From assembly GCF_902686445.1 (NCBI RefSeq), contig NC_062232.1, positions 13,809,105-13,873,104 on the forward strand: a stretch of 64,000 nucleotides of DNA. The letters run 5' to 3'. Below, one piece after another: positions 13,190-26,047 of the stretch; the first letter of the stretch is position 1, and each line of letters opens with the position of its first letter. Source of the stretch: Sciurus carolinensis (Eukaryota; Chordata; Mammalia; Rodentia; Sciuridae). The notes beneath the pieces were generated by a model. The model was given only the letters and a program-made list of their open reading frames with translations. It ran no database searches and was not told where the DNA came from. The translations under genes and the position numbers were made by a program.

Positions 13190-13285
13190 TTTTTTTTTTT
13201 TTTTTTTTTGTGGTGCTGGGGATCGAACCCAGGGCTTTGTGCTTGCAAGGCAAGCCCTCTACCGACTGAGCTATCTCCCCAGCCC
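13190..13285 (-). mobile_element. Young ID SINE with 11-bp TSD
   Basis: T-tract and gtggtgctggggatcgaacc to gactgagctatctccccagc, close to an intact tRNA-like head. The duplication taaaatactgc lies at 13179-13189 and 13286-13296. Confidence 0.95.
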
Positions 13286-14079
13286 TAAAATACTGCATTT
13301 TGATAACTTTTCTTTCTTCTGATAACATCATGGCCTTTTCCTGATGTGTACTTTACTATATAATTTGTCAATATCTTACTGTTTTTTCTCATTGTTGTTA
13401 AGGTTTTTATAAGACCAGATGATATCATTCCAATTTTGGAGAGAAAAATTGGTAAAAAATTTAAATATGAGTAACTTTATATAGTCTTTGGTGGATTTGA
13501 GGTTAAAAAATACCAAGTTTGTCCTAAGACTTTGTGTTGTCCTTCTGAAATGTGACTATTTTAGTAATGGTGAATAAAAGGAGATGACCTTTTGTGTTAG
13601 GTTTTAATTTGAGGAATTCTGTCTAGATTATTTGAAATAGAGAGCTTCAAAATTTTGTCAGCTACAATAAAATATCAGCAAGCAAAATTAAGTGTTCTCT
13701 TATTCTTGGACTCCCACAACATGGTTATTGTTCTGGGTGTGCCTTCTGTCTTCTGCAGTACAAGTATAGTATACATGGCTGCTGATTTATTTATTTTTCT
13801 TTTAAATGTATAATTTGACCAGGGAGGGGAGTAAGGGCCAGATAAAATATAGAAAGTGCTGAAAATAGTTTTCACTTATCTCTTTCCTACGGTATATAAT
13901 GGGAGTCTCCTTCCCATTTAATTTTTTCCCTCCGTAGGGTTGAAAATCTCTTAAATTTCTTTTAAGAACATTCACTTATACTGACTGAAACATTCTGGAG
14001 AGTTACATGTACCTCTTAGACATAGTTTTAGTATATCGTAAGCAGGCTTCTAGTATCTGTTCACTTTTAGTATGATGAT

Positions 14080-14460
14080 TGATTTTTTCCTTTTTTGAGT
14101 AGGCACTTGCTATCTAGTAGGTAAAGACTGTATTTCCCAGTCTTCTTTGCATCCAGGTATGGATACAGGATTAAGTCATGGCCAGTAGGATATGAATAGA
14201 AACAATGGGTGCATCTTCTCTGTTTTCCCCTAAAAGGAAAGGAGGTTTGCTCTTCCTTCATCTCACTTTTTCCCTTTCTCTGTGGCTGGGAAGCATATAA
14301 AATGGCGAGAGCTGACTTGAATTTCTTGGACTAAGAGAAAACTCTGGAACCACTTACGCCAACTTTTTTATGAGAGAGAAATAAACTCTTATTTAAGCCA
14401 TTATTATTTTGAATCTGGTAGCCAACTAAACTGATTATATTAATGTGATACAGTCCCTCT
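14080..14460 (+). mobile_element. MaLR/MLT1-like LTR
   Basis: catggccagtaggatatgaa, ggctgggaagcatataaaat and gagagaaataaactcttatt followed by taagccattattattttgaa resemble the 3' half of ERVL-MaLR LTRs with their AATAAA signal. No internal retroviral gene was seen. Confidence 0.55.
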
Positions 14461-15726
14461 TATGATTAGGCATTGTCTTAAAGAATAGAAACTTGTTCAA
14501 CAAAACATAAGCACAATGAGGTTTTATCATAAGATGTTCCCTGAAATTAATTGCACAAAATAATCGGGCAGTTTCTTTTTTTGCCTCCCTCTAAGAATTG
14601 CTCCTCTCCAAGTCATTTTCAAATTTCTCACTCATCCAGTTGCAGGTAGTTTGTTACTACTGCCTCAAAGCAGCAGCCTATGTCCTCGAGTCTACAGGAC
14701 CTACTAATAAACACTCTAGTTAATTAACTGTCTTGGTCTCTTGAGGCTGAGTTTCCTTCTCCCAGAAAGGAGAATATCATATGCCTAGCTTTGGCTGGGG
14801 GGTTTCTCCTACTCCAAAAGTTATGGCTAAGGGGCAGTGCCACATGATCTTTAGGACTGGCATCTGGGTCCATGGGTAGAATCTTTTTTTTTCTTTTCCT
14901 TTTTTAAAGCATGGCAAGGGTAGAAATGATGGGCATTTTGTCTAAACAAAGATTTTTTGAAATGTGTTAATACTTTACCCTTACTGTTCAAGTGGTTCTT
15001 TAATTTTTGTAACATTTGAAAAGGTAAAAATTTGAAATATTGCATGAGTCCTCTTAGTGTAGGCTAGGTTGTAAGCCTGAAATAAAATGCTAACATTACT
15101 TAGTACTGCACAATACTATGTACATACTATGTAAAGTCATGATGTTTATGTGTTGTTTGAAAAATATAATTTCTGTTATTTGACAAAACAAAAAAGGTGA
15201 TGATACAAACGGAAAATAAGGAGTTTGCTCCTTTTATATTGTCTGATTAGATAATTTATCTTTTCTCTGTTTAATACTTTAATCTGGAACAATTTGGATG
15301 AAGTTGGAAATGAAGTTTCCTTCATACTAAATTTGTTTTCTGAATTTGGGAATATAACTTGGTCTTCATCTCTGTGGCTACAGAATACATATTGACTGGA
15401 ATTATGAAAGTTTATTTGGATGTTTAGATATGTGTTCCAGAAAAAAAATCCAAGTTAGAAGTGAGATGTGTGAAACTAATTCTTAATTCTGACCATAAAG
15501 ATGTTTTGTTTAAAACAAATGTAAATTTCATTTCTTGCATGATTTAATCTCTGACATTGGATTTTATTTAAGAATTGTTTGTGGTCATTTTAAAGGACCT
15601 AGGGTTGGGGGAGCAGATTTTATATGAAAAGTAAAAGAATAAGGGCCTTGGATTCTAATGAGATAAAATCTTCTACAGATAAAAATTATTTTTGTTCCCT
15701 TCATAATATCAGTCTAGATTTTGTCC

Positions 15727-15813
15727 TTTTCTTTTTTTCTAGTACTGGGGATTAAACTCAGGTACTTGTGCATACTAAGTAAGCGCTCTACCACTGAGCT
15801 ACATCCCCAGCCT
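15727..15813 (-). mobile_element. ID SINE with 10-bp TSD
   Basis: tactggggattaaactcagg to gagctacatccccagcct. The duplication gattttgtcc lies at 15717-15726 and 15814-15823. Confidence 0.92.
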
Positions 15814-16661
15814 GATTTTGTCCACTTTTATGAGCCCTTCTTGCAGTGATCATTCGTGGTCTAGTAAGGTAACTGAAAAATTATGAGGATATGGTATGTG
15901 TTAATTATTTCCCTGAAAACCATCCCATTTCCATCTCTGCTGCCACTACCTTAATTAAGGTCCATATCCCTTCTCCCCAGGCCTTTTGCAGTAAAATTCT
16001 GTTTTGTTAGTCTCCAAATTTCTGCATCCTCCAGACCATACCCCCATCCCCAACAGCACTTTTCTACTTTACAAATTTTAGTGATATCACTGCTTTCTTT
16101 AGCAACGTTCAATAATTTTGAATGCCTAAAGGTCAAATTACTTACATTGTAAAATAGTAATCAAGGCCCTTTTATATCATATTAATCAAATTGTCGAAGT
16201 AATTTTTCCAAGATCAGTTGGTAGCAGAGGAAGATAAAAAGCAGAAATATGTTTTGCTGCACAGAAGAAATACCGAATTTTGAAAATGGAATCCCTCCCT
16301 TTAGGGACCTTACTTATTGGTAGTAGAAAGGCATTCAGGCAATTAGGCAGTTCAGGGTTTTAGGACTGGCTGGTATAAGATAGTGAATGAAATTTGGAGA
16401 CTCTGTTGACCATACTTCTTTTTAAAAGAAGTCGAATAGCACTATCTTATATATTGAAACACAATTTCGCTATGATGTACTCTTGGAGTTTTGTATATTT
16501 TAGACAGTAATTATAAATAATAGTTTAGAAAAATAGCATTTCTACTTTTTTCTTCTCAAATATTTTATACATCATTTTAAATATATTTCATCCTTCTAAA
16601 ATTTAGTATTAATACAAATTAGAATTGGTAGTGGTACTTTAATGTTCCATACTCAATCTTG

Positions 16662-17758
16662 TTTTTCTTTTTTTGATTCATCGTACACATATGGGGTACA
16701 ACTTTTCATTTCTCTGGTTGTACATGTACAGTCACACTGTAATCATACATGTACATAGGGTAATGATGTTTGTCTAATATTCTATTATCTTTCCTCCTCC
16801 CCCGCTCCCTCCCCACCCTTCATTTCCCTCTACACAATCCAACATTCTTCCATTCTTCTGTTACCTCCCGCCCCCCACCGTTATGTATCAGCGTCTACTT
16901 ATCAGAGAAAACATTCGGCCTTTGGTTTTTTGGGATTGGCATATTTTACATAGCATGATATTCTCCAACTCCATCCATTTACCTGCAAATGCCATAATTT
17001 TGTTCTTCTTTATGACTGAATGATATTCCATTGTGTTTATATAACACAGTCTCTTTATCCATTCATCTGTTGAGGGGTATCTAGGTTGGTTCTGTACTCT
17101 AACTATTGTGAATTGAGCTGCTATAAACATTGATGTGGCCATGTCACTGTAGTATGCTGTAGTATTCTTTAGGTATAGGCCAAGGAGTGGCATAGCTGGA
17201 TCAAATGGTGGGTTCATTCCAAGTTTTCTAAGGAATCTCCCATACTGCTTTCCAGAGTGGCTGCACCAATTTGCAACCCCACCAGCAATGTGTGAGTGTA
17301 CCTTCCCCACTACCCTCCCATCCTCCCCAACACCTGTTGTTGCTTGTATTCTTGATAATAGACATTCTAATTGGGGTGAGAAAAATCTTAGGGTAGTTTT
17401 GATTTGCATTTCTCTTATTATTAGAGATGTTGAACATTTTTTCGTGTATCTGTTGATTGCTTGTAGATCTTCTGTGAAGTGTCTGCTCAGTTTCTTAGCC
17501 CATTTATTGATTGGGTTATTTGTATTTTTGGTGTAAAGTTTTTTGAGTTCTTTATGAATTCTGGAGATTAGTGCTCTATCTGAAGTGCATGTGGAAAAGA
17601 TTTTTCTCCCGTTCTGTAGGCTCTCTCTTCACATTGTTGATTGTTTTCTTTGCTGAGAAAAAGCTTTTTAGTTTGAATCCATCCCATTTATTGATTCTTG
17701 TTTTTACTTCTTGTGCTTTGGGAGTCTTGTTAAGGAAGTCTGATCCTAAGCTGACATG
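16662..17758 (-). mobile_element. Squirrel-type L1, 5'-truncated
   Basis: A 1.1-kb L1 insertion antisense to CDKL5. The low-coordinate end is the 3' UTR (pyrimidine-rich on the plus strand, 16780-16880). The reverse strand from 17409 to 16888 encodes the ORF2 C-terminus, with FLRKLGMNPPFDPAMPLLGLY, DEWIKRLCYINTMEYHSVIK and FAGKWMELENIMLCK. A frameshift near 17250 separates this from the preceding CWWGCKLVQPLWKAVW segment. A possible 8-bp duplication, tcaatctt, lies at 16653-16660 and 17763-17770. It is dead but better preserved than the other L1s here. Confidence 0.88.
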
Positions 17759-18049
17759 ATGATCAATCTTCCTTTTCTTGGAGAAGACAATGAAAATAAT
17801 AATTTAATGTTTGTGGTTATTCCTTTTTTCTGTATGTTATAGAGTTATATTTATTCACATAATAAATTTTAGACTTTGTTTTTGCAGTGTATTCTTAAAA
17901 TAAGTGACATTACTCTTCCTTAATAACTTTTTAAACTCAAGGCCAGAAAACTTTTGTATTGCTCACACAAAACTTGAAATCAGAGTTAAGCATTCATACT
18001 TATTCATACTTGAACAAAGGATAGGCTTTTAAAGTTTTTTTTTTTTTTT

Positions 18050-19640
18050 TTCAGTTGATCCTTTATCTACCTCTTGCCATGTTCATCCAAAGTTCCTTAT
18101 TTTTTGATTCAGTTTTCATTTACTTTGGGGGCTTTCATGTTTTTAAATTTTTGTGCCTTCCTGATGGATTGACCCTTTATCACTATAAAATGTTCCTCTT
18201 TTTCTTTAGTAATTGATCTTTTATTAATTATGGATAGTGACTATTAAAGTCTGTACTTTTTTCAGATTTCCTTAGCTTTTACCTAATACTTTTTGTCTGA
18301 ACATGTCTTTTGATTTTAATATAGCCATTCTGTATGTTGTATTTATCCTTTTTACTTTCAACCTGTTTATATTTGAATCTAAAATGTGTTTCCTGTAGGT
18401 AGCATACAGCAGGATCTTGTGTTTTTAAAAATTCTATGTAGTCTGATGACCTCTGCCTTTTGATTAGGTTGTTTAATTCATCTATATTTAATATAGTTAT
18501 TGATATGGTTGGATTTATGTCCATTAGTTTAGTTTTTCTTATTTTTTAAATCTTTTTTTATATGAATAGAATACTTTCTAGTGTAACATTTTAATTCCCG
18601 TAATGTTTTTTTCACTATTTTTTGAGTTATTCTTTTAGTGGTTGCGCTAGAACACCACACACACACACCCCAGAATCTATTTCAGATTTATGCTAACTTC
18701 CAGCAAGGTGTAGAAACATTCCGAACAGCTCTATTCTGTCCTTCCTCCTTTTGTGTTATTATTAGTATGTATATTATATTTATAGATGTTAAAACCCCAA
18801 ATCTTAAAATTATTAGTTTTTATAATTTTAAAGAACCTGAAAGAATAAAGGAGAGCAAGTATATTTGTATGGTTTATTATATTAAACTTCTTATTTATCA
18901 TTTCTGTTTTTCTTCATTTTTTCCAGTGAATCTGGGTTACTACCTGTTGTCATTTCCTTATTGCAATAGAGCTTTACTCCCACCCATCTCCTTATGCTTT
19001 AGTGGCCCTTTTAAAAAAATTTATGTGAGGACTGGGATTGTGTTCAGTGGTACAATGAGTTTGCCTGGCATGCATGAGACACTGGGTTCAAGCCTCAGCA
19101 CCACATAATAAACAAAATCAAGGTATTGGGTCCATTTACAACAAAAAAGAAAAAAATATTTAAAAAATTTATGTGAACGTGCATTACTGTGTGGTGTCCC
19201 TGGTTTTAAGCATAAAAAATTCCTTTAGTCTTTCTTATAAGTTGAATCTTCTAGCAATGAATTCTTTTGCAGTTTTTATTTATGGGAATGTCTTTATTTT
19301 GTCTTCATTTTTTGAACAGTTTGTTGAACATGAGATTCTTGGTTGACAGTTTTTTCTATTAGCATCTCAAATGTATTATCCTACTGCCTTACAATCTCCA
19401 TTGTTTCTAATTAAAAATTAGCTATTAATCTTGTTGAGGAACCTTTGTATGTGACAAGATGTTTTTCCACTTGCTGCTTTCAAGATTTCCTCTTTGTCCT
19501 TCAACATTTTGACTATGATGTGTCTGGGTGTAGTTCTCTTTGTATTTATCGTGCTTGGAGTTTGTTGAGATATGTTATCATGTGCATTTATACATTTATT
19601 TTTTTCAATTCTTTATTCCATTCTAAAAATATATAGAGAA
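18050..19640 (-). mobile_element. L1 fragment: ORF2 N-terminus and ORF1 region
   Basis: The reverse strand from 18524 to 18279 encodes a degraded ORF2 endonuclease start (ITILNIDELNNLIKRQ, then QDPAVCYLQETHF). Text at 19200-19640, with tgactatgatgtgtctgggtgt, resembles antisense ORF1. An ID SINE interrupts it at 19028-19157. It is separate from the neighbouring 3' fragment because the middle of ORF2 is missing. Confidence 0.75.
19028..19157 (+). mobile_element. ID (STRID-like) SINE
   Basis: Sense ID: ctgggattgtgttcagtggt to cctcagcaccacataataaa, tail tccatttacaac. A TSD of type aaaatttatgtga flanks it. Confidence 0.9.
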
Positions 19641-20020
19641 TTGAATCCTATGATTATGGAGTCTGAGAAGTTGCAAGATTTGCACTATGAAGGCCTGAGA
19701 ACCAGAAAGAGCCAATGGTGTAAGTTACAGCCTGAATCCAAAGGCAGAAGAAGACCCATGTCTCAGCTTGAAGACCAGACTATCAGGCAGAGAATTAGTT
19801 CTTACTCAGCCTTTTACCCTATTCACAACTCCAATAGATTGAATGAGACCTGATCACATTGGGAAAGGCACTTTTCCTCATTCAGTACACTGATTCAAAT
19901 ATTAATCTCATTTAGAAGTCCCCTCACTGACACACTCAGAATAGTGTTTAACCAAATTATATGAGGACTTTTAGACCCAGTCAAGTTGACACTTAAAATT
20001 AACCATCACAATATGTTTAA
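19640..20020. repeat. Old interspersed repeat next to L1
   Basis: gattatggagtctgagaagt and the end acttaaaattaaccatcaca match a common old mammalian repeat, perhaps an L1M 5' end. The name is uncertain. Confidence 0.45.
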
Positions 20021-20181
20021 TGGTGTCCCCCATGTTTCTCTGAGGTCTGTTCATTTTTCTTCATTCTTCTTCATTCTTTTTTCTCTGTTCCTTATATTGC
20101 ATAATCTGTCAATCCATTCTGTCTCCAAGTTCACTGATTCTTTTTCTTCTGCTAGCTGAAGTCTGTTGAGTCTAATGAGTT

Positions 20182-20505
20182 GGTTTTTTTTTTTTTAAAT
20201 TAGAGCTTTATGGTTATACATAGTAGTTGGGTTCATCCCAATAAACTCATGTGTGCATGGAATTCAATTTCAGTTCATGATCCCCACCTTTTCCCTCTTG
20301 TCCTCCTTCCCCTCCCCCATTCTTCCTCTACTCTACTAGACTTCTTTTGCTTATGTATTGATTTATATTTGATTGATTCTTTTTACTTATGCATAAGGGA
20401 GAAATTCCCTGTGGTATAGGCACATGTCATGATTTTTAAACACTTCATTCTGCGTTGCCTGCCCTTACCCATCCCTCCACTCTGCCTCTTGATCTACTTC
20501 TAGTC
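20182..20505 (-). mobile_element. L1 3' UTR-like fragment
   Basis: T-tract, then gagctttatggttatacat and a C/T-rich tract like that of the L1 at 16.7 kb. Likely a short L1 3' end; the far boundary is unclear. Confidence 0.5.
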
Positions 20506-21149
20506 TTCACTTGAGGAGAATATTGCAGATAGTAGTGTACCCCACAACCAGTTTCACCTATTTATTAACATCTTACATTAGTATAGTATATTCATTATAA
20601 TTAATGTGCCAATTTTGAGAGTAATTATTGGTATTATTAATAAAGGCCATACTTTATTCAGACTTCCTCGGTTTACTTGTAAAATCTGGCTTTCTGAGAA
20701 ATTAGGAGAGAGATGACAGCCAGATCCTTTAACCTTAAAAGATTTCTTTAACATTCCTGTAAAACACACCTACTGTTTATTAAAGGAACTCATCAAAGCT
20801 CCTTGCAGAATGGATGCTGCCCACTTCATAAATCGTTACTAATTGAGTAATTAATGAAAAAATAAAAGTAAATCATAACTTCCTCTGTTCTGCCCAGTTA
20901 GAAGTTATTCTTTAAAATTGTGGGTTTTTTTTTCTTTAGCTTCTTAAGACTAATGAATTCCCATGATAAAAAGTTAAAAAGGTATATAGATTCTTACACT
21001 CGGCACTTACATGACATTCATTGTATATTTTAAATGTTTATTGTTTGTACACTTATTGTTTCTACACATATCTATTTCCCTTAGGTAAATCATATTTTCC
21101 TAGAAACTTGATACCATACCTCTACAATATCCTGGGTCTAGTTCATGCA

Positions 21150-21232
21150 TATAAAATAGGTACTTATTTTCTAGCATGCGTAAGGTTCTAGGTTTAATCC
21201 CAAGTACCAGCTCTCCCCCCACAAAAAAAAAT
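21150..21232 (+). mobile_element. Partial ID SINE
   Basis: tagcatgcgtaaggttctag then gtttaatcccaagtacca and an A-rich tail; the 5' half is lost. Confidence 0.6.
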
Positions 21233-22149
21233 CCAAAACAAAATAGATAATAAAACTCAGGTACTTACAAAACATCCTCTTGGGGTTGCAGGTAGGGAAT
21301 GATGTACATTTTATTATCCTTCCTATCAAATCTCTTTATGAAGTATTAAAAAAATCAGTCTCCATTTCCGCTCTTTTCTGATAACTGAAGGATCAATTAA
21401 TAACAGTCCAGATTTCCAAAGGGTACAGGGAAAAGAAAGAAAAGGTCTTGGAATAAATTCTTCTAACAATTCCTAAATAATTAAGAATTGAATTATAAAT
21501 GCATATTTATAATAGTAATTGACAGAGAATGAACTTGTAAATAATATTACTGTCAATTCCCGTCTATATGTAGATTATCCATAGTACATTTAACTTTTCT
21601 GCAACTTAATACTTTTGTTTTAAATTTCATGCAATGTGTGAAACCCTTTGAAATACAAATCACCATCTTCTTATCCAGAAAAATCACAGAATTTGTAGTT
21701 AGAAAAACCCTAAACCAAGGAAGAGGACAATAGAGTTCATGTTCAGATCTCCTAATCAGTTTCTGAGAAGGAGCTTCACAACAGTGTAGGTGGTAACGCT
21801 CAATAGCTTTCTAGTGACCATGGAGGCTGCTTTCAATGTGGGGTCATTATTTTCCATAAGATAACCCTAGTCTTACCTGATCATAGACACAAGATTCAGT
21901 ACTCTACAGAAACCCATGCACATTCCAAATTTAAATATTGTGTTATCTGCTATTTTCAATTAGTTGGGCTGAATATATCCTAATAATTTTAAAAATCACA
22001 AGTGACTTTTTAACTTCTATACTTTATTAAGTCTTCCTTAGAAGATGAAAAAGCATTATTTCAGCCCAAGATCTATTAAGATGATGAACAGTGCACACAA
22101 ACCTTTCTGCATCTGGACTCCTCTTTCTGTTCTGAGAATACTGACAAAT

Positions 22150-22325
22150 CTGGGCATTGTCTCTCACTAATTATGCAACCATGAGCAAGTTGTTTAACCT
22201 CTTAATCCCATTCACTAAGAGGAACTGATACTATGTTCTCATAGGCTAATGGAGAGGATTCCATTTTATATAAATAAAGCCTCTGATGCATAGTAGCCAA
22301 ATAACAACAACCATTATTACTAATT
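22150..22325 (+). mobile_element. MIR SINE
   Basis: gcaaccatgagcaagttgt, tttaacctcttaatccc and cattattactaatt follow the MIR consensus order. Confidence 0.7.
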
Positions 22326-24439
22326 AAATAACACTAACACAATAGATGACAGAAATAAGAAAGCGAATACCTTCTACAGGATTGATCATCTTAATTATGA
22401 GCCTGCACTTAAAGGGATTCCCCAAATGAGACCATTTATATCAAGACCCAAAAGAATAATTAATTCATGAAATATCCATTAGCATTTTTGCAAGTAATAT
22501 TTTAGTCTTGCTAGTTCTATTGGCAAATTATTTGTAAGGTACTATTATTTTATTGAATTGAATAACATCACTGGAAAATTTTCCATTCAGCCTAAATAAT
22601 TAGAGACCTTCCTGGAGGAAAAGAGGGCAGGAGTTTGAGTCAAGTCACAATTGGTCATTGATTCCATCAGTCACACCTGTGTTCCTAAATGACAATGTTC
22701 AAGAGTTCCTGTGGTGGTGACCACATAGAAGTTCTGGGAGGGTGGCATGCCCTGGGAAGGCAGTGAAGTTCTGTAGTTCCCTGCACCATACTCCTTGCCT
22801 GCGAATGTCTTTCGGTTCCTGAGTTGTCTTTATAAGAAACTGGAAAATGTAAGTAGTGTATGTATCTCCTTGAGTTCTTGAGTCATTCTAGCCAATTATT
22901 GAACCTGAGAGCAGAGGCAAAGTTAAGTCAGAAGTATAGACAGCTGGGGACAGGGGACCAGGGACCTGTGACTGGTGTCTTGGGACAGTTTTGGGGGACT
23001 GAATCCTTAAACCTGAGGATTAACTTGTAGGACATCCCATTGGTGTCAGAGAATTGGTATTGGAAAAGATGCCATATATTTGCTATTGGGGGAGAAACCC
23101 CTCAAGTTGGCACAGGTATCTCAAGTTTACAAATGGAAACAAACCAAAGCTTCAAGAGACCGCTCTGCTTCAAATTTAATGTGTGGAAGAACTGAGAAAG
23201 TCATCTTTTGTTTGTTTTGAAGTAATTTCCTTGAGGGAAATAACCTAACTTTTCTTTTAGCATTTTTTTTTTATTATTTATTAGATATTCAAATCTCTTG
23301 AATTTAGCTGAATGCTCTCATCAAGTATTGGTCTTGATGAAATTGCTTGTATTTTTGACTATTCTTTGTTCAAAGTAATTTTACTTACCCTTCCAAAGTT
23401 AGCAGTCAGCTGAGGAAGTATAAGATTTTTTGCTTGATTTTCTTCAGTTTCATCTATATTTTAAATAGGACACAAATATCTCTGTAAATAAAAATAACTT
23501 CCTCCCAATCCATTTGGAAAACATCCCAGACTTCCTCTCTGTGCCTTACAAAGTTACTCCTGTCTAGTCATTATTACTATTTGTTTTTTCTCTTTAACAT
23601 AAGTGACCTCATAGGAATAGTTTAATCACCAGCTGTTTGGCCAGCAATATTTCACTTATTCTGATTTGCTATTTTTCTGAAGTATTTTGAAAAGTAATCA
23701 TTCCTTCTTTGTTCCAAAATGATTGTAGTCAATTGCTCTTATCTTGGTAACTGATTTAGAACTATAATGAAAAGAGTTCCCATATATATTTTATATTGGT
23801 TTCTTATGAATTAACCTTTATTAATTGAAGCTTTTGACATGCATTTTCAGTTTGAAAGGTTCCCAGTGTTTAGAAATGGAACTGAGATTTGAAAGCTAGA
23901 AAGAACCTCTGATCATCCAGCAGAGGAGCCTTATATTTTAACTAAGTAGACAAAAGTTGTCAAGTGAACCATAAATTAGATTGTTTAGTTTGATGAGAGG
24001 AAACCTAGGTTTCAGGACCTTTCTCATGTAACTTCCGGTCTACAACTACTAGAACCAAAAGTCTGGAGTCTTGGTAAGAAGGTCATTTTGTCAAAGCATT
24101 AGCACTGTTTAGCTTGGAAGCAGCCTTTTTAAGTTTTCCATGTCATTGACAGTGTTCAGAATTGTGTGTGATGTTTTCAGGACAAGTTAACTTCTACCAT
24201 GTAGTTTTATACTTTTCAATTAGTGGATTTTCAAAGTTCTAAAATAACAACCCCCTTTATGGTATAATCTTAGGTGGAACTGCAGTGTCTTAAAACATAA
24301 GTGGAATTTAATTAGAATACAGTTTTATGCATAATTTTAATTATTGAAAAATAAATTAGAGCATTATTCAAATTTGTTAAATGCTATATTAGAATATAAG
24401 CATATTTCACTTCAATCTCACTTAAAATAATTGAATAGA

Positions 24440-24970
24440 TGCGACATAATTTATTTAGCCAAGTTCCTGTCAATGTGTATTTAGACTCTTTCAGTTTCTG
24501 ATCTTGTGCTTTTATAAGCAACACAGTCGTGAGTAATATATGTGCACATATTGTTTTATGTGTCTGAGAATAGATTCCTGGAATTATGATTGCTGTCATT
24601 AGAATATGTTTTTTAATTTTGAAAGATACTGTCAAATTGACCTCCAAAAAGTTTTTATCAGTATATCTTCCCACCAATGTATGAACAAGCTTAATTCCTT
24701 CATGTTTTCACTAATACAGTGTGCTATTTTTGATCTTCGCTAATCTGAAAAGTTACATCTCAATATGGTTTTAATCTTCAGTTTTTATTATATGTAAAAT
24801 TGAGTAACTTTTTATATGTTTAGGAGCCATTGGTGTTTCCTTTTCTGTGAACTATTTTACATATCACTTTGCCCATTTTTAAAATTGGTTTTCTGCCCCC
24901 CACCCCCATTGAACAATAGGAAATTTTTATTTATTAGGATATTAGCTCTGTGATGTAAGTTGCAGATTCT
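24440..24970 (-). mobile_element. Old L1 (L1M) 3' fragment
   Basis: gaatagattcctggaattat, ctgtcaaattgacctccaaa and tttgcccatttttaaaattg are antisense L1M signatures. Confidence 0.72.
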
Positions 24971-25039
24971 TTTCCTCAGTTTTTCATTTCTATTTTCCCT
25001 TTGATTTTTGCTTTTTCCACTTTTGTGGCTATCTAAACT

Positions 25040-25990
25040 CAATGGAACATGGCTAAACTAAAATCCTGGAATTCCTCTCTTCTCTTAATCTGCTCCTTTT
25101 CTAGTCTTCCTCACATCAAGAAACAGCAACTCTCATTTCCCTTCTCATAGCCCAAACCAAAACCAAGAAGTTACCTCTAATTTCTCTTTCCCTCTCTCCT
25201 GATCTTTAACCCATCCCCTGTGATATTGATTCCCCACCACAATTTCCTGAACCTGTCCGTATCTCTTCATGTCCACCAATTTAGTCTGTCCTGCCCTTAT
25301 CTGGGTGACTGGGATTGCTTCCTAGCTATTCGGTCCCCAAAGTGACATCACCCGTTCCAGGCACTTAGCCATTCTCTACTCTGTAGCTTATATGTTCTTT
25401 TCAAAACATGAATCATCTAATTGTCATACCACCCCTGAACCTACCCCTTCCATTCTTGTTCTGAACCTTCCAGTGGCTCCTTACGTTCCATGATACAGAT
25501 TATATTACTTAAAATAGCTCAACTTGCTATTTCTCCAGCCTCATCTTGTGCTAGGTTGTTCACCACCCCATAGCCCTATCCCCACCACCTTTTGAATCTC
25601 TTTTTTCTGCTGTGTTCCCTCCTAACTTAGGGCTTTTGTGTAAATCATTCTCTCTTGGGGCATTCTTCTTCCTCCATAAGTTTATGTCTGATTATCCTAC
25701 AGATCCCAAGTCACTTATCACTTTCTCTGGAAGAGACAACCTTTACTAATTAGATGGAAACTCCCTGTCACAAGCTCTCCTGGCACCTTATATCTCTTTC
25801 ATAGTACTAGTATTTGTTATTTTATATTTATTTTGCAGTTCTTTGATTAAACTCCCTGAGTTAAGGAATCTTGTCTATTTCCCTTTACTATTATCTCCCC
25901 AGAGTCTATCATAGATAGACATAGATAGCATATGATTAGCTTTTAAGACATATTTATTGAGTGGTTTGATAATTATAAATTTTGTAGTGT
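25040..25990 (+). mobile_element. L2 LINE 3' part
   Basis: Extended L2-type text: ccttccagtggctccttac, gcttttgtgtaaatcattct, aagtcacttatcactttctc and tcttgtctatttccctttac. Pyrimidine-rich, decayed, no open frame. Confidence 0.75.
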
Positions 25991-26026
25991 TGAATTTATA
26001 GAATATACTGTTTTTATCTTTACCAG

Positions 26027-26047
26027 AAAAAAAAAAAAAAAAAAAAA
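26027..26047. repeat. (A)21 tract
   Basis: A pure A-run shortly after the L2 end; no SINE body is attached. Confidence 0.9.

Larger units (their letters stand above)
20506..24439. other. Mostly unassigned intron sequence
   Basis: Only a partial ID (21.15 kb) and one MIR (22.15 kb) were recognised. AT-rich. Confidence 0.5.

Noticed and set aside
16888..17409. 173-codon open frame on the minus strand
   Set aside because: It is the C-terminal part of L1 ORF2 (WIKRLCYINTMEYHSVIKK region), not a host gene.
18638..19108. 156-codon plus-strand open frame
   Set aside because: It runs through antisense L1 and an ID SINE; a by-product of repeats.
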